This document shows, one piece after another, positions 1 through 8,793 of a stretch of DNA of 20,897 bases. This DNA comes from Saccoglossus kowalevskii (Eukaryota > Hemichordata > Enteropneusta > Harrimaniidae): the NCBI RefSeq assembly GCF_000003605.2, contig NW_003156733.1:19108-40004 (forward strand), given 5' to 3'. The notes under the pieces are model-generated. The model was given only the letters and a program-made list of their open reading frames with translations. It ran no database searches and was not told the origin of the DNA. Position numbers and translations under genes: made by a program. The stretch's first letter is position 1; each line of letters starts with the position of its first letter.

Positions 1-400
1 AACTCGATCAATCCAGACATGTCTCAGATACGGATCCAGAACTGAATTCTTTAAAACAAAATGGCCGCCAGTCAGCCATTTCAAGCCCGATCCAAAAAAT
101 GACGTGCATCAAGGTCCTATTATGTTTAATGTATGTACCAAATTTGAACAAAATCCGTCCATGCATAACTGAGATCCAGGTCCGGAATGGTGAAAATGTG
201 CGATTTTGATGCATTTTCGGCCTTAAAATGGCCGCTATTCGGCTATCGTTAATCGGATCATGAAAAAAATGCATGTGCATATGTCCCATATAATGTGTGA
301 TGTATGAGTGAAGTTTGAACTCAATCGGTCCATGCATGTTCGAGATACAGGTGATCACGGACGGACGGACACACGGACGGACGCACACAGGGCAAAACAT
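1..400. repeat. pearl/CvA-like repeat: tandem ~150-170 bp units plus ACGG tract
   Basis: Two diverged tandem units are visible. The phrase GTCCATGCAT followed by GAGATCCAGGT or GAGATACAGGT recurs at 157 and 328 (171 bp apart), with a related start near 11, and AAAATGGCCGC recurs at about 59 and 226. The units are followed by a short (ACGG)n tract at about 358-383 and then a palindrome. This order resembles the pearl/CvA non-autonomous elements described from oysters, which are thought to be Helitron-related. The family assignment is inference from architecture, not a database match. A long minus-strand open frame crosses the block but reads through the repeat units and the ACGG tract, so I do not call it a gene. 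The element runs off the left edge. Confidence 0.6.
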
Positions 401-401
401 A

Positions 402-436
402 AGTCCCCGTTTTCGGACTACGTCCGAACGGGGACT
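402..436. repeat. palindromic tip of the left-edge repeat
   Basis: AGTCCCCGTT and AACGGGGACT face each other around an inner CGGAC-TAC-GTCCG hairpin, giving a nearly perfect 35-nt foldback with one 2-nt bulge. It sits just beyond the ACGG tract and marks an abrupt change to unrelated AT-rich sequence. It is therefore probably the terminal structure of the repeat rather than a transcription terminator. Confidence 0.65.
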
Positions 437-628
437 AATAACCTCAAAATAACAATTTTTAAAGTCCCAAAAATTAATTTAAACTGAGACAACTACATTA
501 GTATTGGCAATATTGAAAAGTTGGAAGTGCTATTTCAAAACCAACCATGCAGTGTGTATACAAGATATACAATGTTTACACAAAACTAATGTGAGGTACT
601 ATCATAAGAAATGTCATAGGTAAGTCAA

Positions 629-790
629 CTACCATAAAACACTTTATTTTAGCTGAAAAAACTTTCTGGGTGTTTTGTTTTATTTTCACTGTTTTTAATG
701 GGTTGAATGTAAAATACTGTATAGAAAAAAAAAGTATATTCGATGGATTTTATTTTCACTGAATCATCCCTTCAGTGAAAATAGCTTTTT
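629..790 (+). repeat. inverted-repeat element, left copy
   Basis: This ~160 bp segment matches the reverse complement of about 2944-3102 along its whole length. Shared words include TGGGTGTTTTGT, TTATTTTCACTG, GTATATTC, TGGATTTT and CCTTCAG. The two copies are clearly diverged, roughly three-quarters identical by eye. They are either the terminal inverted repeats of a ~2.5 kb element or two independent insertions of one short family. I saw no target-site duplication at its edges. Confidence 0.7.
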
Positions 791-2913
791 TTTTTACATA
801 TACACATTGCGTAGTTGACAATGGTAGCTGAAAGTGATTTCATAAATGTGGTTAAAATCTATTTAAATAAATTTATTAGACACAACACTGAATTTAAACA
901 AGTACAGCATTATGCTTCCCTGAGTTTATCTGCAATTGTACAAAAATATAAACGGTTTTCATAATAAAAAAAAAAAAAGTAAATTTAGAATAACATTTGC
1001 TGAAGAATTTTTTTCTTGTATTTACAAATCATGGATTTTCTGTATTCTTTATCACTAATGTCATTGTTGCAAAGTGTGAGCCCAACACCGCGGTGTTAGA
1101 TGGGAGTTCAACTTTGCATACACTGACTTTTATGAACAGAGTTCAAATATGAATACAACACATCTAAAGCACATCTGCCATCAGGGTAATGTGATAAATT
1201 GAAATTTTTTTTTTCAAAATTCACTAAATTTCTAAAGATAAATTAGTAAATGCATATTTTGTTTTCTGTTTTCAATTATCACATTTACTAACACTCGAAA
1301 AAAAATCCAGAGAGCATCCAACATATGCGGCTCTAAATGCCAAAGGTTATAGGTCAGACAGAGTATCTTTGTAATCAAATGACCTTTGAAAATGATATCC
1401 AGAAATGGCACACTACTTATTTGTGGAGTTCAGTGTCCTCAGACTGTTTTATCTGACTTCTGTTAAAGATAATAATTTTGTACTGCGAAAATAAAATAAA
1501 ATCACAGAAAAATGGGATAAATGAATCTGAGATTTGAAATAAATATCTATTATTTTGAAATCTGAACTAACTATGGTAGCTCCAAGGTCAATAGGGTTTG
1601 CCATGATTATAAGATCATACTAAAATAGACGCGAGATATTATAGAGCACTGTACAACACACAAAGCAGATCAAATGCGGACGGCATACCCAGACGATAAA
1701 AACATTTCCGAACCAAACTGCATTACTTCGCTAGGGTTTTTTTACAATAATTTGTTGTGAATCACAAGGTCAAAGTCAAAGCCATTGGTAATTATTTTAT
1801 TGCTACAACATTTATAGATACTTATGTTGCAGTTTCAGTTTTGCCATGCAGCGCATACATCAATTTTTTGTCTGGACAATCAAAAATCACTGCTGTTTTG
1901 AATTCTATTTCACCACAAAGATCTGTTGTTAATAGGAATTATGAAGATCTGGTCCATAACTTCTTGGCTGAGATAGCTCCGCTATTAGCAATGCACATTT
2001 CAATTAAAGAATTGAAGATATCTGTCAATCCAAGGGATTGCACCAGGGAATCATGGGACACAACTGTTTATGTTGTTTACATTATTAATCACTTCTATGT
2101 GTGTTCAGTTGTAATTTTACTAGTAATGCAATCAGTAAATTTGATGGGAGTTAAAGTTTAACTGGAGGAGTCCCTTCAAATTCGCTTTCTGTATATGCAG
2201 AGCACTGATCATTGTGATCACCATGAAAAATGAGAAAATAATGGTGTCCAATCAAACAAAATTTTCTTTGTTGTAATCACTGAAGGCCATTACTGGTATA
2301 CAAGGAACTGCTAAATTCAATTTTTTGTACAAGATTTCCCATGAACTGCATAAAATCTAAAAGCCTTTATACATGTTATTCTTACAGGGTTCAGTGAGCA
2401 GTGTGAATGCTACTTTAATAAAAGTCTGGTGTACATCACAGACAAATCTTTGCGATAAAGACAATTTTTAGATTGTTGATAACAAGTTCTTGAGAGATAT
2501 TTGATGCTAGATGCTGGAAATTCAATCACGAAAGAGTTTACAATATTTCTTGGCAATGTTCAACGATTGGCAGGAAGATTCTGATACAGATATCTTACAA
2601 TAATCACAGCATGCTCAACTAGAGAGCATCTGTAACACAATTTCTGATTGGTCACCAATCCCAGAAGTAATTTATCAGATACAGTTAGAAGAGATGTCCA
2701 CCAGTGGGGCCATATATTTAGAAACAACTGTTTTATCAGAACCTTTCAATAAAATACAGGAGCCATTCACACAGCTTTAGATTTTTTAAAGGAATGCTTA
2801 CCTAAACATACATTGGATAAATAATAAAATATGTATTCACATTCATAAAAATAAATTTTATTTATACCAGAAGACATCAATAACCAATACGACAATTAAG
2901 TGAAAACATTAAT
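791..2913. other. AT-rich sequence between the two inverted-repeat copies
   Basis: The block lies inside the inferred first intron of the minus-strand AK2 gene. It contains homopolymer runs and one 134-codon open frame described separately. I found no recognised domain, splice-bounded exon or RNA gene. If the flanking copies are true terminal repeats, this is the body of a decayed DNA transposon. Confidence 0.4.
1757..2161 (+). other. unassigned 134-codon open frame, possibly transposon-derived
   Basis: A plus-strand frame stays open for 134 codons in AT-rich sequence, which is longer than chance would usually allow there. It has no ATG near its beginning (the first codon of the frame is GTG), no recognised motif, and a hydrophobic C-terminal stretch. 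It lies about midway between the two inverted-repeat copies. It could be a decayed piece of a transposase or accessory protein, a captured exon, or chance. I do not recognise a family and treat it as a weak candidate only. Confidence 0.15.
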
Positions 2914-3102
2914 CACTGTAAAATACTTTAATTTGCACTTTGAATTAATTTTCGCTGAAGGAATAATTCAGTGAAAACAAAATCCAGTGAATATACCTTT
3001 TTTCGATATTTTATATTTAACTCATCAAAAATCAGTGAAAATAAATTCCATACAAAACACCCAAAAGGTCTTTTCAGCGACAATAAAGTATTTTACAGTA
3101 AT
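2914..3102 (-). repeat. inverted-repeat element, right copy (self-complementary ends)
   Basis: This copy is the inverse of 629-790 and is also self-contained. It begins ACTGTAAAATACTTTAATTT and ends with the complementary TAAAGTATTTTACAGT, with GCTGAA/TTCAGC words just inside each end. That makes it a foldback MITE-like unit of about 190 bp in its own right. It favours the reading of two insertions of one short family over one long element. Confidence 0.65.
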
Positions 3103-3337
3103 TGCTAACTTTCCATTTAGTTTACCGTACTTGACCTTGGTTTGAAATAAACTAAAACGCTACAGGGTTTGTGCTAGTGTCTCTGCGCTATTACAAAACT
3201 ATCATTGACGATAGATTACTAAGTAGGGACGGGACAGAGACCAAATGGATGCAATTAGGAGGAGGGGCAACTTTTTTAATACTTGTAGCTATTAATAATT
3301 CTGATAATACATGTATTAATAATTTAGGATAACTTGC

Positions 3338-3385
3338 CTGCATTCCTTTTCCAGCCCCTGGAGGACCTAACAATACTACTTTCAT
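3338..3385 (-). CDS. second adenylate kinase P-loop exon (alternative first exon or exon duplicate)
   Basis: Sixteen codons on the minus strand begin with ATG and encode MKVVLLGPPGAGKGMQ, the start of a classic adenylate kinase with a complete GPPGAGKG P-loop. The coding similarity stops at CAG, exactly where AK2 exon 1 stops, and the next bases are GCAAGT, the usual form of a GC-AG donor, also in phase 0. It lies about 1 kb downstream of AK2 exon 1 on the same strand. Eight of the ten codons for LLGPPGAGKG differ from exon 1 at silent positions, while the amino acids are unchanged. One oddity is Met in place of the usual Thr after GKG. It could be an alternative first exon giving a product 13 residues shorter, the first exon of a second kinase gene, or an old exon duplicate. 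Splicing exon 1 onto it would duplicate the P-loop and seems unlikely. Confidence 0.6.
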
Positions 3386-4401
3386 CTTGGTAAAAGTGTT
3401 GTTTCAATAAAAAACTAAATGATTTTTTCTGCAGAGTAAATCCAGCTGATGATTTCTGTACTGTTTGCTAGAGTTTAACAGTCCCAGGGAATGTTCCTGC
3501 TATCCCAGAAATGTGACCTTTCAACTGAAGTTTTACATATTCATGATGTTTCCCTTAAATGTACATGATGGTTTATGGCATGTAATGGATGTGCAGAACC
3601 TGTCTGATTAACAATGTGTCCAACCCACATGGGTTTATTTAGGGAGAGCATACAAAAAAAAAAATTTCAAACTAAAATACAACAAATACTTTGTAATTAT
3701 ACTTAAACAAATATTTTGAGTTGTTATTAAACACAAGTCTAAGCCCTGAAACAAATCCATACGCAATGTATACTATCTAAGTATCAACTGCAGTGCTTTA
3801 AGTCCCTTTAAGTATTTTTTTGATTTGATTTTTGTTTTTTAAATAAGAAAATATGTTGTACATTGCAAGAAAAGAGGTCAATATGTTTCAGCAATAATAA
3901 ATATTGACACCAAATAAAAGTTAATTACAATTACCAAAAGTTCTACCAGCATAAATTAAACAATGTAACGGATTTAAAAGCTTCGACTGTATTAATCAGA
4001 CAGTTTTATACTTATGAATGAATCGGGTCAGCTGATTCGATTTACAATTTCTGAACATCAATAATGATCATCTTTTGATACTCCTTTTTAGTATTTAAAT
4101 TGTCAAGTGACAGATGTCACCTCGCCGACAAGTACGACAGCTTGCGTTTTATTCATAAATTCATATTTAATATTTTTTTTTTTAATTTTGACATTGAGAC
4201 CTTAAAAAAAATGTAATTACAAAAATGATCGTGCAACAAAAATACCAGATCAAAGATACGAATATGCTGCCCAGCCTCAATCCTGTTGTTCGGAGGTGTA
4301 AGTGTTTTGTCAAATTCTGACAGCCATCAAAGAAATAAGGCAATGCACGCAACTTTACGGAATCCTTTGTATGAACATGAGTAGGACTGTCAAAAACTTA
4401 C
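3386..4401 (-). other. AK2 intron sequence between the two P-loop exons
   Basis: AT-rich DNA with poly-T and poly-A runs starts from the GTAAGT donor of AK2 exon 1 (4396-4401). No further AK2 exon is visible here or further left. In particular, I saw nothing matching the conserved second-exon segment of AK2 that includes the HLATGDMLR motif. The first intron therefore appears to run past the left edge. Confidence 0.6.
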
Positions 4402-4488
4402 CTGAGTCCCCTTTCCGGCACCCGGAGGTCCCAGAAGAATCGCCTTGATTCCCTTTGGCTTCTCGCTTTCTTCGGGTACAGGTGGCAT
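4402..4488 (-). CDS. AK2: adenylate kinase 2, first coding exon (partial gene)
   Basis: AK2 is the mitochondrial intermembrane-space adenylate kinase, converting ATP + AMP to 2 ADP. This exon encodes 29 residues: a short N-terminal extension, then KPKGIKAILLGPPGAGKGTQ with the nucleotide-binding P-loop at residues 20-27. The extension and the PKGI(K/R)A(I/V)LLGPPGAGKGTQ block are typical of animal AK2 rather than AK1 or bacterial enzymes. The exon ends at CAG followed by a consensus GTAAGT donor in phase 0. The chosen ATG is the only in-frame one before the conserved block. The remaining exons, with the AMP-binding and lid regions, lie beyond the left edge. The identification is strong even though only about an eighth of the protein is present. 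Confidence 0.92.
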
Positions 4489-4670
4489 ACTGACTGTTGA
4501 AGTAGTTCGAGTCGAAAATTCAAATTAAAATCGCCAGACGAACACGGACGTGGTCACACGTGAAGTCAAGATGGCGGAAAAGACCGGTGACACGCTGCGT
4601 CGCCGACGAGGGCGCTCTTCTCAATCCCGTGCCAGTCGATCATGCTATGTACTATGTACTGTACCTTGAA
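4489..4670 (-). promoter_or_regulatory. AK2 promoter-proximal region / 5' UTR
   Basis: This stretch immediately upstream of the AK2 start is richer in G, C and CpG than its surroundings and contains a strong YY1-like site. No TATA box is evident, which fits a housekeeping promoter. On the plus strand, an ATG within the YY1-like site opens a 32-codon Arg/Ser-rich frame ending at 4669. I regard that as incidental, although a divergent transcript cannot be excluded. Confidence 0.5.
4567..4577 (-). promoter_or_regulatory. YY1-like site (CCGCCATCTTG)
   Basis: CCGCCATCTTG on the minus strand is a full match to the extended YY1 motif. In animals this motif is often found just downstream of housekeeping transcription starts. 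Its position about 80 bp upstream of the AK2 ATG fits that placement. Function is inferred. Confidence 0.5.
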
Positions 4671-5064
4671 CTGGGGCACCATAGAAAACACAAATATTGT
4701 GTCCGCCTCAGGTTATTGTGTGGTCCCTAGGACATTATGAAACTGTTCACCTTGTGCATGTATAAGTAATACTAGTGAATTTATCACCGCACTTTAAACC
4801 ACCGATCAAAAACAACTTTGACAGCAAATCACATCTGGTTGAGGTGACACAGAATAAATATAAATAAATCTGGATTTGTTCTGTACCCGTTGAAACCAAA
4901 TTATCATACATAGAAATTGCTTTCAACGCACGTTTAAATCTAGAATTAAATCTCCAGTGTTAAAATCACCCAAATCACCTAATACTGTAAGTCAGCAGTT
5001 CAATATCTAGTCTAATACTCAAATTAAAACATTATGTTATTTATTTGACACGCATTTGCAGTTA

Positions 5065-5066
<2 letters not shown>
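4671..5066. other. noncoding, nothing recognised
   Basis: AT-rich sequence between the AK2 promoter region and the TGTC microsatellite. I see no convincing ORF, exon, repeat or RNA gene in it. Confidence 0.4.
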
Positions 5067-5138
<72 letters not shown>

Positions 5139-5150
5139 GTGTGTGTCCGT
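5067..5150. repeat. (TGTC)n microsatellite with a short (TG)n end
   Basis: About seventeen uninterrupted TGTC units run to about 5137, followed by a few TG units and GTCCGTC. The Asp-Arg-Gln repeat peptide in the minus-strand open frame here is only the translation of the microsatellite. Confidence 0.95.
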
Positions 5151-5160
5151 CAATCTGTTC

Positions 5161-5400
5161 CACTGATATCCCAAGAACCATATGTTGGTCTTTGATGAAA
5201 CTTAATGCATAGATTCTCTGGGCAGATGCGCAGATTAGGTTTTGGGTCAAATTAGTGAATATTTAATACCTAATTTACGATAATTAGCTTTTTTAAGCTG
5301 TTCCATGACTGTTTCACTGATATCTAAAGAACTACTCATTGGATTTCGATGAAACTTGGAACATAGATTATCTAAGACTATGCAGAGACCTGTTAAACAA
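5161..5400. repeat. two degenerate ~154 bp tandem units beside the TGTC tract
   Basis: CACTGATATC at 5161 and again at 5315 opens two related stretches. Each then carries AAGAAC, TTTGATGAAACTT or TTTCGATGAAACTT, a CATAGATT word and a region with CAGA. The period is 154 bp. With the adjacent microsatellite, this repeats the layout of the left-edge element: oligonucleotide tract plus ~150 bp units. It may be a diverged relative of the same class. Confidence 0.5.
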
Positions 5401-6261
5401 TAAAATCAATTCTAAATGACAACCTAGAATATAAAAAAAACTTCATCTGGATTCTTTAAATTAAAACATTTTAGGTGCTAGCAAGAAAAGCACAAATATC
5501 GCATCATGAGTAGAATTGGATCGTTACCATATACAATTGAAATAGTCAATAACGTATTCTCACACTGGGCAAGAATATAACTAACAATACTAATCAGGAT
5601 AGCCCTAATAATAAAACCGAACAACATGAAAAACTGCAAATTACATTCTGTACATTTATTAACGGTGGTCAGAAATATTGCTGGAAAGCTGATGTTTTGA
5701 TACATAAACATGTTAAAAATCAGAGCTAAATTGTAAGACATTTATTTATGGAATGAGAAAAATAGATAAATAAGACAATGACCAAAGTGTTAGCAACAAA
5801 CTCAGAACTCACAAAGATATACGCATTTGAACATTAGCTAAAATTAATTGCGAAAATTAGAAGTCAGAACAATTACTAAATTAAGAGTTTCAAGCCATAA
5901 TTTACCAATCAACTGCAAGTTGTGTGACAGAAATAAAATTGGCGACGAGAACCATTAACATTATGAGTTGTAAAAATGCAAAGAATACAGCGTGTAGACA
6001 ACTTTTAATTTACAAAATCACATTTCTGGAGTTCGACATTGATCCTACAATAGGTATAATAGCTTACTAGTATATAATAGTTTGTGATATTATTTTTTTT
6101 TAGTGTGTTGATAGTTGTATTTTAATGGCCACACTGTCGTATAACTTTGATATTGTGTGTGTCAATAACCTATAATGCACCAGGGGTAATGCATATAATG
6201 TGGTATAATGGACATAATAACTGAGATAAAAATGGTGCTCGTCTTCGATTGTGTTCAAAGT
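5401..6261. other. noncoding, nothing recognised
   Basis: AT-rich DNA upstream of the first MITE. The minus-strand 87-codon frame at 5478-5741 has no recognisable motif or splice context. The only notable word is ATTGGCGACGAGAAC near 5938, which recalls primer-binding regions of some animal LTR retrotransposons. No LTR or retroviral-type coding sequence accompanies it. Confidence 0.35.
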
Positions 6262-6425
6262 TTAAAGCGGGAGGGTCGCCACCTGCGCACGCGTGGGAAT
6301 TGAGTCTCAGGCGACGATAACAACACACGCTAAAACGCAAAGGCTCATGGGTAGACGCTTGTTTGTAAATAATGACACGCTATGGCCATCTGACGCACGC
6401 GCATGTGACGATTCCCCCGCTTTAA
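6262..6425. mobile_element. MITE copy 1 (TTAA-flanked, AGCGGG termini)
   Basis: A 156-bp unit (6266-6421) is bounded by TTAA on both sides. Its left end AGCGGGAGGGTCGCCACCTG matches the reverse complement of its right end, AGCGGGGGAATCGTCACATG, and the pairing continues through TGCGC..GCGT for about 30 bp. TTAA duplication with purine-rich termini is typical of Kolobok and piggyBac-type cut-and-paste elements; Kolobok fits the start somewhat better. There is no coding capacity. The small plus-strand open frame crossing it is not a gene. Confidence 0.75.
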
Positions 6426-7017
6426 AGTATCATTTCACACTGTGTGTTTTGGAAACCTGCAAGTATCTACTAGTTTCAATCATTAATTTGATCTGAACCC
6501 ACATGACGAACCTCGGAAGATTTTAAATAAAATCAATACACGGAAGAGATACCTTTTAACATATTATTTTAAGTTTTAAACATATTATATTGATTCACTT
6601 TTTCGTCTTCTTGCCAGTGCTGGTAATCAAGGTCTTGATGTTGAAACGTTTGTATTATTATATAATGTGAATATTAATATTTATGAAAATATTTAAAGTG
6701 CAGCACATGTTTGAGTTTCATGTAAGCAAACGCTGTATTTTACACGCGTTGCATACGTTGCATGGAACACGTATCAAACACAACGCGACGCGAAGACCCC
6801 CGCTCCCCGTTGTGAGAGGTACAAAACGATATTTCGAGAGAATTTTTAAAAATAATAATCAAATCACCAAGTACATACCTTTTAAGTGACCATATTGTTT
6901 GTTCACGAAACGATTGTCGGTATGACGAGATATCATTTGAATATTAATATAAAATTATGACCGTCCAATTAACCGTATTGCACCAATAAAAGTAATATAT
7001 ATGTAGTTTTGTGAATA

Positions 7018-7031
7018 GCGCCATCTAGCGA
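7018..7031 (-). promoter_or_regulatory. CTCF-like site
   Basis: GCGCCATCTAGCGA fits the reverse of the CCASYAGRKGGCRS core at 12 of 14 positions. The match was made by eye and occupancy is unknown. Confidence 0.3.
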
Positions 7032-7456
7032 TAACAATTGTATATTTTCTCTTCCATGCCGCCAACACATTATTTCAAAATCTGCGGATTATATCTACTC
7101 TAGCCAGACGCACGGAAGTGTGTTTTAAACAGGCTAAATACGAATCCGGTTCCATCACAATATATCCTTACATGATTTCATTGTCATAACTGTGTAATGA
7201 TCCACAAATATAAATATCATGTAAAAGTAATTTTATAATGGGGATGTTTATTCCATTGGATGGTCGGCTCCCAAAAATACCTTCCAGAAGAATATAAACA
7301 TGTAAGAACATAATACGGTATTACATAGGGTTTTATAGAAACCATCAATAACACGCACGTATTTCGGCGCCGTGTAATGGGTATTTAATCAGTGGTCGAC
7401 TTCACAAACAAACATATTCGACATTATATTCACTTCGACGTCACGGAATCGCCTTG

Positions 7457-7470
7457 TCGCCAGAGGGCGC
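7457..7470 (+). promoter_or_regulatory. CTCF-like site
   Basis: TCGCCAGAGGGCGC fits the CCASYAGRKGGCRS core at 12 of 14 positions in plus orientation, opposite to the site at 7018. Confidence 0.3.
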
Positions 7471-7709
7471 AATTTATGCTGGAAAGATTTCTGCACCCTA
7501 GTCTCGTTTACATCCGGGAAAGTGGTCTATCCACTGTCTCCTCCGTAAGCCGAGACATTCAGATTACCCCTTACGCGTAATCTATTGGAAAACACATTGA
7601 TTCCGAAACCTTGGTAACACGCATGTTTCCTTGATTGCTGCTATACTATACCAGTGTCCAAGGATAGCATTATGTACTAACAAACCACACCATGCGTGGC
7701 ATTTTTTTG

Positions 7710-7715
7710 TTTATT
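7710..7715 (-). terminator. candidate poly(A) signal of gene A
   Basis: TTTATT on the plus strand reads AATAAA on the minus strand, about 95 nt past the gene A stop codon. It is the nearest canonical signal downstream of the gene. The cleavage site is not determined. Confidence 0.5.
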
Positions 7716-7810
7716 TAAAAATGACTTTGTCGCGTTGGAACAAGATTGAAAAATAAAAATTGCCATGGCTGGGTCAGTCTACGCCAGTGCGTCTAGACAT
7801 CCTAATAATA

Positions 7811-8713
7811 TTAATTAGCTAATTGTTCAGACCCATAATATACATAACGACATATTTCACCAAATGCCGAGTCCAATTTCTTGATATTTTGAGATGTAAA
7901 TTCCTCTTTCTTCTTGACATGTTTTCGGTTTTCTTGGACATCGATGAGGAAACTTTCTTTCCAAGCGAACTTCTGCGAATGAGTTACGACAGTTGTTGAT
8001 TCAACATGAATTAGCTCCGAAAACTGCTTTGATAATTCATTTCGTGTATTGAAAATACAATTCCGACACCCTTCGTCGTAATTTTGATAACTTTCAAAAT
8101 AAATACTCAAAAAATCGGATTTGTCAGTCGCGAGAATAACACCGTTGGAAGAATTCAAGCCCGAACGCGCGAACACGTAGTCATAGTAACGTAGAGGGTC
8201 AAGGGACGAAACAATAAATGTATTACGGTCCATAAACACACCGCCTATATCCATCAATATCCGTAACCTAGCAACCTCCACTGCGTGCTCGGGCCAATTT
8301 GGATTAAGAGTTTTACCGAAAACTTCCGTTGGGGGCGTGGTTTGAACTATTTCCAAAACCGGTACGAGTCGTTTGGCCTGGTTCCACCATTCACCATGTG
8401 GTTCGCAGTCCGTGTGAAACAGAATGCGTTCAGCTCTCATTATTCTGTGAACGCTAAGTATACTAATGAGGTTCTCAAAACGGAAATTACTACAGGAGAA
8501 CCAGCCAAAATGAGCTATATTTGGTATGACTGCTACATCATGGGGTTTCAGGAAACCGTAACCGTCTTCCTGTTTTTCCAAGTTGTCCACAACTACATGT
8601 CTTGTAATATTTTCCACTGCGATCGCCCTAAGCAGATTTGCTTTGTGGACTTCTTTGGGGTCTGCATGGTTGTTGGGTCCCCTATCTTTATGGTGGTTCC
8701 CATTTGCATGATA
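7811..8713 (-). CDS. gene A exon 2: stem and complete lumenal glycosyltransferase domain
   Basis: This exon encodes 300 residues and the TAA stop. It begins after TTTATTTCCAG in phase 0, matching the phase in which exon 1 ends. Residues 48-110 form a His/Asn-rich stem with one sequon (NIT). The conserved block starts at PNIAHF (111-116). GG at 204-205 precedes the altered motif D209-R210-N211, followed by TFIV and a DPLR-YYDYV segment. A CRNC pair, FGEIC and RYVYYGS near the C-terminus are shared with gene B, suggesting conserved disulphides. A second sequon (NSS) is present. The frame stays open upstream through the TTTA microsatellite, but that Leu-Phe-Ile-Tyr repeat is intron, because the acceptor and the paralogue's exon border agree. 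Confidence 0.88.
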   Translation of the reverse strand, partial: YHANGNHHKDRGPNNHADPKEVHKANLLRAIAVENITRHVVVDNLEKQEDGYGFLKPHDVAVIPNIAHFGWFSCSNFRFENLISILSVHRIMRAERILFHTDCEPHGEWWNQAKRLVPVLEIVQTTPPTEVFGKTLNPNWPEHAVEVARLRILMDIGGVFMDRNTFIVSSLDPLRYYDYVFARSGLNSSNGVILATDKSDFLSIYFESYQNYDEGCRNCIFNTRNELSKQFSELIHVESTTVVTHSQKFAWKESFLIDVQENRKHVKKKEEFTSQNIKKLDSAFGEICRYVYYGSEQLAN

Positions 8714-8720
8714 CTGGAAA

Positions 8721-8793
<73 letters not shown>

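Larger units (their letters stand above)
6426..7709. other. noncoding region downstream of gene A, with possible regulatory sites
   Basis: No gene is supported here. Between about 7000 and 7560 there are two CTCF-like matches, an ACGGAAGTG ETS-like word near 7112, and a plus-strand frame ending at a donor-like TCC/GTAAGC near 7543. These could mark a small promoter or a noncoding exon. Nothing downstream on the plus strand supports a continuing gene. Confidence 0.3.

Noticed and set aside
8-400. Minus-strand 130-codon open frame at the left edge
   Set aside because: It reads through tandem repeat units and the ACGG tract (Val-Arg-Pro repeats), with no domain; it is explained by the repeat.
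4571-4669. Divergent 32-codon ORF starting within the YY1-like site
   Set aside because: The ATG is part of the YY1 motif, the peptide is low-complexity Arg/Ser, and no downstream exon is visible.
5062-5250. Minus-strand frame with a Thr-Asp-Arg-Gln repeat
   Set aside because: The peptide is the translation of the TGTC microsatellite.
5938-5952. ATTGGCGACGAGAAC as a retrotransposon primer-binding site
   Set aside because: No LTR ends in the proper dinucleotide before it and no gag or pol-like coding follows.
7402-7543. Possible plus-strand exon ending at TCC/GTAAGC
   Set aside because: The acceptor side is weak, the peptide has no recognisable features, and no partner exon is seen; kept only as a remark on the region.
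8285-8737. Plus-strand 150-codon frame opposite gene A
   Set aside because: It lies antisense to the conserved glycosyltransferase exon and has no independent domain.
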